Source: Actinomadura oligospora ATCC 43269
Lineage (GTDB): Bacteria > Actinomycetota > Actinomycetes > Streptosporangiales > Streptosporangiaceae
Assembly (NCBI RefSeq): GCF_000518265.1
Contig: NZ_JADG01000011.1
Location: forward strand, 186,001 to 250,000
DNA length: 64,000 nt
Reading direction: 5' to 3'
In this document: positions 8,646 to 14,474 of the stretch, in pieces
Layout: the number at the start of each line of letters is the position of its first letter
Numbering within the stretch: the stretch's first letter is position 1
Program-made: the position numbers and the translations under genes
The notes under the pieces: model-generated
Told to the model about the DNA's origin: nothing
Seen by the model: only the letters and a program-made list of their open reading frames with translations
Database searches by the model: none

Positions 8646-10136
8646 GTGGGCAAGGACCCCGACGAGAGCCCGCTGCTGCGGTGGTTCCTCCGCGCGTTCG
8701 TCTCGGTGCGCGGGCGCGCCACGGTGATCACGGTCGTGACGACGGGGTCGGTGCTGGCGCTGTCCACCTTCCTGACGGTGGAGCTGCTCGCGTACGCGGG
8801 ACGGTCCTCGGCGCGGCAGCACGCGTCGGCCACGCTGCAGCGCGTCGTGTACGACATCACCACGGGCCACGGCCTGGCGGCGGTGATCCCGGAGCCGGGC
8901 GAGGCGCCCCTGATCCAGATCGTCGAGCCGGGCGCGCGGATCCTCGCCGCGTCGCCCGACCTGGAGGGTGAGCCGCCGCTGAACCCGGCCCCGCCCCGGA
9001 TGACGGACCTGCTGATCGGCAAGACCGCGTGCCGGCACTTCCTGCCGTCCTGCGTCCAGCTGGTCGGGCTGCGGGTCGGCGGGCAGCGGTTCCCGCGCAC
9101 CGCGGTCGTGTACGTCGCCGACGCCGTGCCCGAGTCGCTGACCAAGCCGCGGCTGTTCCTCGAGGCGGGCACGGTGGCGCTGGCGCTGCTGCTGCTCATG
9201 TCGTGGTGGACGTGGCGGACGATCGGGGACGCGTTCCGTCCGGTCGAGGAGATCCGGCGGCAGCTCGCCGAGATCACCAGCGCGGGGCTGCGGAAGCTCG
9301 GCCGGCGGGTGGCGGTGCCGCGGACCGGCGGAGAGCTCCAGGATCTGGCGATCACGGTCAACGACGCGCTGGAGCGGCTGGAGCGGGCCACCAACCGGGA
9401 GCGGCGGTTCGTCTCCGAGGCGTCCCACGACCTGCGCAACCCGATCGCCGGGCTGCACACCCGGCTGGAGGTCGCGCTGGACGAGCCGGACGACTACGAC
9501 TGGAAGCCGATGGTCCGGGGCGCGCTGCGCGACGCCGGGCGGCTGAACGACATCGTCAACGACCTGCTGGAACTGTCCCGGCTGGACGCCCGCTCCCCCG
9601 CCGCCCGGCACCGGGTCGACCTCGCCGCGCTGACCCGGCGGGAGATCGGCGTCCGGCCGTGGCGGGTGCCGATCACCACCCGGCTCGAGGACGGCGTGGA
9701 GGTGATGGGCGCGCCCGTCCGGCTGAGCCGCGTCCTCGGCAACCTGCTCAACAACGCCGAACGGCACGCCGAGACGGGCATCGAGGTCGTCGTGATGCGG
9801 GACGGCGACGACGCCGTCCTGGAGGTCCGCGACGACGGGTCGGGCATCCCGGAGGACGCGCGCGAACGCGTCTTCGAGCGGTTCGCCCGGCTCGCCGAGT
9901 CCCAGCGCCGCGACCCGGCGGGCACCGGCCTCGGCCTCCCCATCGCGCGCGAGATCGCCCGCATCCACGGCGGCGACCTCCACGCGGCCGACAGCCCGCG
10001 CGGCGCGCGCCTCGTCATGCGCCTCCCCCTCGCCCCGCCGCCCGGCACCGAGTCGCCCGGCACGGAGCCGCCCGGCTCGCAGTCGTCCGGCTCGGAGTCG
10101 CCTGGCTCGCAGTCGTCCGGCACCGAGTCGTCCTGA
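8646..10136 (+). CDS. Orphan sensor histidine kinase
   Basis: A 496-residue kinase. An N-terminal membrane helix (about residues 25-50), an extracytoplasmic region of about 120 residues with two cysteines (TACRHFLPSCVQL), a second helix (about 173-190) and a HAMP-like linker precede the kinase core. The H box is FVSEASHDLRNPIAGL, with His about 261; N box LGNLLNNAERHA; G1 DDGSGIPED; F box VFERFARL; G2 GTGLGLPIA. All catalytic elements are intact. GTG 8646 follows GGAGG by 5 bp. No response regulator gene is adjacent, so the partner is encoded elsewhere. The last 30 residues are encoded by six 15-bp tandem repeats. Confidence 0.92.
   Translation: MGKDPDESPLLRWFLRAFVSVRGRATVITVVTTGSVLALSTFLTVELLAYAGRSSARQHASATLQRVVYDITTGHGLAAVIPEPGEAPLIQIVEPGARILAASPDLEGEPPLNPAPPRMTDLLIGKTACRHFLPSCVQLVGLRVGGQRFPRTAVVYVADAVPESLTKPRLFLEAGTVALALLLLMSWWTWRTIGDAFRPVEEIRRQLAEITSAGLRKLGRRVAVPRTGGELQDLAITVNDALERLERATNRERRFVSEASHDLRNPIAGLHTRLEVALDEPDDYDWKPMVRGALRDAGRLNDIVNDLLELSRLDARSPAARHRVDLAALTRREIGVRPWRVPITTRLEDGVEVMGAPVRLSRVLGNLLNNAERHAETGIEVVVMRDGDDAVLEVRDDGSGIPEDARERVFERFARLAESQRRDPAGTGLGLPIAREIARIHGGDLHAADSPRGARLVMRLPLAPPPGTESPGTEPPGSQSSGSESPGSQSSGTESS
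10041..10130. repeat. Six 15-bp tandem repeats ending the kinase gene
   Basis: Units at 10041, 10056, 10071, 10086, 10101 and 10116 follow the pattern C/T-CCGGC-ACC/TCG-GAG/CAG-TCG. They encode [PS]-G-[TS]-[EQ]-[SP] six times and end one codon before the TGA. The tail is acidic, disordered and outside the catalytic domain. Confidence 0.9.
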
Positions 10137-10160
10137 CGGGCCGGGTTGTGCATAGGTAGA

Positions 10161-10180
10161 TCATCGACATATGTTGATCA
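10161..10180. promoter_or_regulatory. Operator candidate upstream of padR-like gene
   Basis: TCATCGACAT and ATGTTGATCA form a gapless dyad with 8 of 10 matching positions, ending 1 bp before the start codon at 10182. It lies in a locally AT-rich stretch. PadR family repressors bind A/T-rich dyads near their own promoter, so autorepression is likely. Confidence 0.5.
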
Positions 10181-10181
10181 C

Positions 10182-10514
10182 ATGAATGAACGGGCGATGC
10201 AGGAACCGACGTTCCTGATCCTGACCGCGCTGGCCGCCGGGCCACAGCACGGCTACGGGATCATCACGGATGCCGCGGAGATCTCGGGGGGCCGGGTGCG
10301 GCTGCGCACCGGAACGCTGTACACGGCCCTGGACCGGCTGCGCGGAGAGGGGTTGATCGAGGTGGACCGCGAGGAGGTCGTGGACACCCGGATGCGGCGC
10401 TACTACCGGATCACCGCCGCGGGCGCGGACGCGCTCGCGGCCGAGGTCCGGCGCATGCGGCACCGCGCCGAGACCGCCGCGCTCCGGCTCGGCACGGCGG
10501 GAGGCCCGGCGTGA
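10182..10514 (+). CDS. PadR family transcriptional regulator
   Basis: A 110-residue protein. The winged-helix core reads FLILTALAAGPQHGYGI, then VRLRTGTLYTALDRLRGEGL and RRYYRITAAGADAL, the diagnostic G-x-x-Y-x-x-L-x-R-L-x-x-x-G-L and R-[RK]-Y-Y-x-[LI]-T motifs of PadR. The C-terminal dimerisation region is short, as in PadR subfamily s2. ATG 10182 is chosen at the natural start of the domain; no good ribosome binding site precedes it, so the transcript may be leaderless. Its stop overlaps the GTG of the next gene (GTGA), so the two are translationally coupled and the membrane protein is its probable target. Confidence 0.9.
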   Translation: MNERAMQEPTFLILTALAAGPQHGYGIITDAAEISGGRVRLRTGTLYTALDRLRGEGLIEVDREEVVDTRMRRYYRITAAGADALAAEVRRMRHRAETAALRLGTAGGPA

Positions 10515-11410
10515 GCGAGAGGTGGAACCGGCGGCTGCTGCACGCCTACCCGCAGCGGCACCGCGCCGAGTACGGCGAGGAGATGCTGGACGTCCTCGCC
10601 GAGTGCGGCGGCGGCCCGCGGGAGTCCCTCACCCTGGTCCTCGGCGGCCTGAGGACGCGGCTGGGCGGGCTCGGCGCGCCCTACGCGACCCCCGAGTGGC
10701 GGGACGCGCTGGCCGTGGCGAGCCTGGTGGCGCCGCTGCTGATGACGATCTCGACGGTGTGGTTCGCCGACTCGACCGTCAGGGCCCTCACCGGCGAGCT
10801 CGCGACGAGTCCCGGGTACTGGTCGGGCTTCGCGGGGTGGGTGCCCGTCTGGGCGTCCGGGGCCGTCATCACGGCCGCCGCCTGGTGGGGCGGGCTCCAC
10901 GGACGGCGGTTCGCGATGGTGGCCCTCCTGGCGCTCTGCGCCTACATGTTCACCGGCCACACGCCGCTCACCGTGTCCATGTACGGGACGATCGCGCTCA
11001 GCCTGGTGGTGCCGGTCGTGGCGCTGGCCGGGCTCGCGTTCTCCGACGGTCCCCGGCGCGGCGCGCAGGTGCTCGGACGGCGCGTCACCGTCCCCATGGT
11101 CACGGTCGCGGCCCTGACGTTCGCGGCCCAGGGGCTGGCCGGGCTCCAGTACCCCCTGGACCTGCACCTGATCTCGGGTGAGACGCCGTACTACGAGTAC
11201 GCGTGGGTGATCATGCTGGGCGTCCTGCTGCTGAACGGCCTGCGCACCGCGTCCGGACGGCGCTTCGGCGCGCTGCTCGTCGCGCCGCTGCTGGACCTCG
11301 GGCACCTGGTGGCGGTCCCCTCGCCCCGGACGGCGGAGCTCGCGCTCGCGCTCGTCCTGGTCCTGGCCCTGGGAGTGCGCTCCCGCCCCCGCTCCCGCCC
11401 GGCCACCTGA
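10511..11410 (+). CDS. Integral membrane protein coupled to PadR regulator
   Basis: A 299-residue protein beginning with WNRRLLHAYPQRHRAEYGEEML, where the Y-P-x-x-x-R-x-x-Y-G-E-E-M motif is shared by many actinobacterial membrane proteins encoded next to PadR genes. Six to seven hydrophobic helices follow, ending in an Arg/Pro tail. GTG 10511 overlaps the stop codon of the PadR gene by 4 bp, so it is translated from the same mRNA. The pair probably forms a self-regulated unit; whether the protein is a transporter, a permease subunit lacking its ATPase, or a sensor cannot be told from sequence. Confidence 0.85.
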   Translation: MSERWNRRLLHAYPQRHRAEYGEEMLDVLAECGGGPRESLTLVLGGLRTRLGGLGAPYATPEWRDALAVASLVAPLLMTISTVWFADSTVRALTGELATSPGYWSGFAGWVPVWASGAVITAAAWWGGLHGRRFAMVALLALCAYMFTGHTPLTVSMYGTIALSLVVPVVALAGLAFSDGPRRGAQVLGRRVTVPMVTVAALTFAAQGLAGLQYPLDLHLISGETPYYEYAWVIMLGVLLLNGLRTASGRRFGALLVAPLLDLGHLVAVPSPRTAELALALVLVLALGVRSRPRSRPAT

Positions 11411-11424
11411 CCCGAAGCCCGGAC

Positions 11425-11455
11425 TCCGGAGCCACACGGGGGCCCTGGCTCCGGA
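11425..11455. terminator. Bidirectional terminator hairpin
   Basis: TCCGGAGCCA and TGGCTCCGGA form a 10-bp stem with an 11-base loop, 15 bp after the stop of the membrane protein gene and before the end of the convergent SDR gene. No other gene is seen in 11411-11527. Confidence 0.65.
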
Positions 11456-11527
11456 TACGGCGGGCCAGCCCCGGACGGACACAACTGGCCGGACTCCAGA
11501 CGGACGGCGGGCGCAAGGGTCGCGGGG

Positions 11528-12301
11528 TCAGGCGGCGCGGCCGCCGTCGACGGGGAGGATGACGCCGGTGATGTAGGAGGCGCGGTCGCTGAGCAGCCAG
11601 GCGGCGGCCTCGGCGATCTCGCCGGGGTCGGCGGCGCGGCCCAGCGGGGTGCGGGCGTTGAGGCCCTCGATGACCCCCGGGGACCGCTCGTCCCAGTCGG
11701 TGACGAGGTCGGTGAGGGTCGTGCCGGGCGCGATGGCGTTGACGCGGATGCCCTCGGGGCCGTAGGTGACGGCGGCCGTCTCGGTGAGGCTGTTGAGCGC
11801 GCGCTTCAGCGCGCCGTAGGCCGGGAGGACGGGGTTGCCGCGCAGGCTCCCGACGCTGGAGTTGTTGACGATCGCGCCGCGTCCGGCGGTCGCGCGGATG
11901 GCCGCGACCTCGGCGTTCATGGCGTGCCACTGGCCCTTGAGGTTGACGGTGTAGAGGGCGTCGAAGTCGGCGCCGGTCGTGTCCTCGAAGGACGCGGCCG
12001 GGGTGGTCGTCGCGGCGTTGTTGAAGGCGACGTCGAGCCGTCCGAACACCTCGACGGCGCGGTCGACGGCCGCGCGGACGCCGTCCGGGTCGGCCATGTC
12101 GCAGACGACGTGCTCGGCGACGCCGCCGTCCGCGCGGATCGTCTCGGTCACCTCCTCGAGCTGGGCTTCCGTGCGCGCGGCGAGCATGACGTGGGCGCCC
12201 TCGCGGGCGAACAGGCGTGCCGAGGCGGCGCCGATGCCGCGTCCCGCGCCGGTGATGAAGGCGACCTTGCCGGTCAGCAGGCCCGGAGTCGTGTTGATCA
12301 T
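11528..12301 (-). CDS. Short-chain dehydrogenase/reductase (SDR)
   Basis: A 257-residue classical SDR. The Rossmann motif is TGAGRGIG (residues about 17-24), followed by the acidic DMADPDGV segment, NNAATTTPA, the catalytic Ser (NNSSVGSLRG) and Y-x-x-x-K (AYGALKRALN); the C-terminal IAPGTTLTD and SYITGVILPVDGGRA are also typical. This is a full-length NAD(P)-dependent oxidoreductase. It lies 28 bp downstream of the prenyltransferase gene on the same strand, with no terminator between them, so the two are probably co-transcribed and the SDR may act on the prenylated product or its precursor. Confidence 0.92.
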   Translation of the reverse strand: MINTTPGLLTGKVAFITGAGRGIGAASARLFAREGAHVMLAARTEAQLEEVTETIRADGGVAEHVVCDMADPDGVRAAVDRAVEVFGRLDVAFNNAATTTPAASFEDTTGADFDALYTVNLKGQWHAMNAEVAAIRATAGRGAIVNNSSVGSLRGNPVLPAYGALKRALNSLTETAAVTYGPEGIRVNAIAPGTTLTDLVTDWDERSPGVIEGLNARTPLGRAADPGEIAEAAAWLLSDRASYITGVILPVDGGRAA

Positions 12302-12329
12302 GGTCCGAGTGTGCCGCGCGGCGGGTGGT

Positions 12330-13256
12330 TCATCCAGGTATAGCGGGTCCGGGGCTTGCGGTCAGCGGGCTGTCCCAGGACCGCATGAGTTCGACCACCC
12401 GGCCGCTGTAGCCGTGCTCGCCCTTGACGTAGTCGCGCCCGCCGCGGCCGAACGACCAGGCCACGGCGCTCATCTCCTCGTCGTCGCGGGACGGGGAGAC
12501 GCGGAAGAACGCGGTCAGGCGGTCGCCGAGGGCGGGACGGTGGTCCTCGGGCAGGTTGAGCGCGTAGACGCCGACGCGCTGGACCTCCCCGTCGGACGGG
12601 CGGACCGTGACGTTGAACGTGTGCCCGTCGCGCGGGGTGAACTCCATCATGTCCGCGAGGAGTTCCGGGGTGGGCGAATTCCCGTCCGCGAGGGAAATGA
12701 GGCCCTCGGCCACGTCCGGGGTGATTCTCTTGGACGTTCTGAAGTACAGGTTCGCGGTGTTCGACAGGTAGTCGACCGCCACATGCCGGACGGACGTCAG
12801 GCCCAGCGCGCGAAAACGCTCCTCGTCCCTCAGGAGGGCCTCCGGGACACCGGGCGCGTGGAGCACTTCCCCGACGGGACGTTTCCCTCCGAGGAAGACC
12901 CACGTCTTCGCGATTCCGCGTCCGGCGTCGAAGTCGACCAGTTCGGTGGACGCGTCGCCGTACAGGGAGCTCCAGGACGAGATCAGGCTGATCAGCGGGT
13001 GGTCCGCGTCGAGGAGTCCGGCGCGGACGGCCGTGCCGATCGAGTCGGTGGGACGCCGTTCGTAGAAGCGGTAGTTGAGCGGGGCGCCGGGAACGTCGGT
13101 GGTGCGGAAGAGGACCGCGCCGTCCCGGAATCCTTCCGGATAGGCGTCGAGAACGGCCCGGGTCGCCGTTTCGGAAAAGGGTGCGCCGATGGCGTCCGCC
13201 GTCATCTTCGCGTCGAGGAGGAACTGTTCGGGAGAGAACCGGTGAGAAGCGGCCAC
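12330..13256 (-). CDS. ABBA-fold aromatic prenyltransferase, CloQ/NphB family
   Basis: A 308-residue soluble protein that resembles CloQ/NovQ (prenylated 4-hydroxyphenylpyruvate formation) and more distantly NphB. From memory of those sequences I can align AIGAPFSETATRAVLDAY, FRDGAVLFRTTDVPG, AGLLDADHPLISL, SSWSSLYG, then DFDAGRGIAKTWVFLGG with the diphosphate-binding Lys (about 117), HVAVDYLSNTANLYF, and the C-terminal SFGRGGRDYVKGEHGYSG. The protein lacks the DDxxD motifs of terpene-type prenyltransferases, as expected for this Mg-independent subfamily. GTG 13256 has GGAG at 5 bp and gives a length close to CloQ (about 324). The acceptor is unknown; no dimethylallyl donor pathway gene is nearby. 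Confidence 0.85.
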   Translation of the reverse strand: MAASHRFSPEQFLLDAKMTADAIGAPFSETATRAVLDAYPEGFRDGAVLFRTTDVPGAPLNYRFYERRPTDSIGTAVRAGLLDADHPLISLISSWSSLYGDASTELVDFDAGRGIAKTWVFLGGKRPVGEVLHAPGVPEALLRDEERFRALGLTSVRHVAVDYLSNTANLYFRTSKRITPDVAEGLISLADGNSPTPELLADMMEFTPRDGHTFNVTVRPSDGEVQRVGVYALNLPEDHRPALGDRLTAFFRVSPSRDDEEMSAVAWSFGRGGRDYVKGEHGYSGRVVELMRSWDSPLTASPGPAIPG

Positions 13257-13355
13257 GAACACTCCGATCGGCTGGTGCGTGAGCTCCGAGTTTCGCAAAC
13301 CGCCTCGCGTGTGTACATCGTCGGCGACGCCAGGTTGGACACCCGCGAGGCCGGA

Positions 13356-13402
13356 ATCACCCTGGTCCCACACGGCCGGGGCCGGTGTGGGACCAGGGTG
13401 AT
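13356..13402. terminator. Strong hairpin between oxidoreductase and prenyltransferase genes
   Basis: ATCACCCTGGTCCCACAC pairs perfectly over 18 bp with 13385-13402 around an 11-base GC loop. It is downstream of the imine-reductase-like gene and about 100 bp upstream of the prenyltransferase start, both on the minus strand. It may terminate the first transcript or act as a conditional attenuator for the second. Confidence 0.7.
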
Positions 13403-13410
13403 CGGCATGC

Positions 13411-13500
13411 GCCGCACCAGGCGGCGGCGCACCAGGCGGCGGCGCGTCAGGCGGTGGCGCGTCAGGCGGTGGCGCGTCAGGCGGTGGCGCGTCAGGCGGT
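13411..13500. repeat. 15-bp minisatellite on a stop codon
   Basis: Four perfect copies of GGCGCGTCAGGCGGT (13441-13500) are preceded by two degenerate copies (13411-13440, with ACCAG for GTCAG). On the minus strand each perfect unit contains TGA in the same frame, and the outermost (13492-13494) is the stop of the oxidoreductase gene. So that stop is followed by three more in-frame stops at 15-bp intervals. Confidence 0.9.
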
Positions 13501-14367
13501 GGGGCGGATGACCTCGTAGAGGGCGCTCAGGCCCTCGTCGCTGTGGCCCTCGGCGAGGGCGCGGTCGAAGAGGGCCTTGAGCGCCTCCGGGGCGGTCGCG
13601 TCGACACCGGCCGCGCGGGTGGCCTCGATGACGTGGCCGACGCTGATCGCCTCCATGAGGACGGTGTCGGCGACGCCCGGGTGGGTGCCGTTCGTCATGT
13701 GCTCGGCGCAGATCTTCACGAAGCCCATCGGGCCGTCCTCGCCGATGCTGCGGACGATCGGCGCGGCGACCTCGGCGTAGTCGCGGGGTGTCACGCCCGC
13801 GCTCGCGACCAGCGCCGTGGCCTGCATGAACGCCTGCATGATCGCGGCGAACAGGTAGAACCCGGCGAGGTAGTACAGCGCCGCGAGGCCGGGGTCCGCG
13901 CCGACGTAGGAGGTGTCGGTGATCGCGGCGAGGGTCGCGCGGTGCCGTTCGAGGGCGGCCTCGGGGCCCGCGACGTAGGTCTCGGCGGCGGGCGTCCCGA
14001 TGCCGGGGACCGGGGTCATGATGCCCCCGGCCAGCAGCCGCGCGCCGTGGGACTCGGCCCACTTCGCGGCCTCGCGCACCTCGTCCGGGCTGCCGGAGCT
14101 GAGGTTGACCAGGACGCGTCCCTCCAGCGCGTGCTCGGCGCCCTTCAGCGAGGCGTACATCGCCTGGTAGTGGGTCTGGCTGAGGACGACGAGCTCACTG
14201 GCGGCGAGGGCCTCGGCGGCGCTCGCCGCGACGGTCGCGCCCTTGGCGGCGAGGGGTTCCGCCTTGCTCGCCGTGCGGTTCCAGACCGTGACCTCGTGGC
14301 CCTTCTCCATGAAGACCTCGGCCATGCGCGTGCCCATGGAGCCGAGTCCGATGACAGTCACCGACAT
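13492..14367 (-). CDS. NAD(P)-binding imine-reductase-like / beta-HAD superfamily oxidoreductase
   Basis: A 291-residue protein with an N-terminal Rossmann motif VIGLGSMGTRMAEVF and NRT following strand 2, which suggests NADPH preference, then a second all-helical domain. GGIMTPVPGIGTP and the helix LAALYYLAGFYLFAAIMQAF fit imine reductases and related 6-phosphogluconate/beta-hydroxyacid dehydrogenase homologues; the catalytic Lys of true beta-hydroxyacid dehydrogenases is not present at the expected place (Ala-Leu-Tyr-Tyr instead), as in imine reductases. The substrate may be an imine or ketone. It is divergent from the SARP gene, sharing a 107-bp promoter region with phased heptamers. Confidence 0.85.
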   Translation of the reverse strand: MSVTVIGLGSMGTRMAEVFMEKGHEVTVWNRTASKAEPLAAKGATVAASAAEALAASELVVLSQTHYQAMYASLKGAEHALEGRVLVNLSSGSPDEVREAAKWAESHGARLLAGGIMTPVPGIGTPAAETYVAGPEAALERHRATLAAITDTSYVGADPGLAALYYLAGFYLFAAIMQAFMQATALVASAGVTPRDYAEVAAPIVRSIGEDGPMGFVKICAEHMTNGTHPGVADTVLMEAISVGHVIEATRAAGVDATAPEALKALFDRALAEGHSDEGLSALYEVIRPTA

Positions 14368-14424
14368 GGTGTTTCTCCTTGTTTCCCTTGGTTCTGCTCG
14401 ATGGCCTCAGCTTCGGGTGGGGCG

Positions 14425-14464
14425 CTACGGAATCCCTTCGGGCGCACTACGGATTCGTCCGTAG
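14425..14464. promoter_or_regulatory. SARP-type operator: 11-bp-phased heptamers
   Basis: CTACGGA at 14425, CTTCGGG at 14436, CTACGGA at 14447 and the inverted copy TCCGTAG at 14458 are spaced exactly 11 bp apart. Direct heptamers repeated every 11 or 22 bp next to a promoter are the known recognition mode of SARP/AfsR regulators. The site lies in the intergenic region between the SARP gene and the divergent oxidoreductase gene and could control both. Confidence 0.75.
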
Positions 14465-14474
14465 GGTGGGGTTC

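Noticed and set aside
13411..13500. Possible CRISPR array in the 15-bp repeats (and in the repeats at 2051 and 17433)
   Set aside because: Units are head-to-tail with no spacers, are shorter than CRISPR repeats (the 33-bp one is also contiguous), and no cas gene is present.
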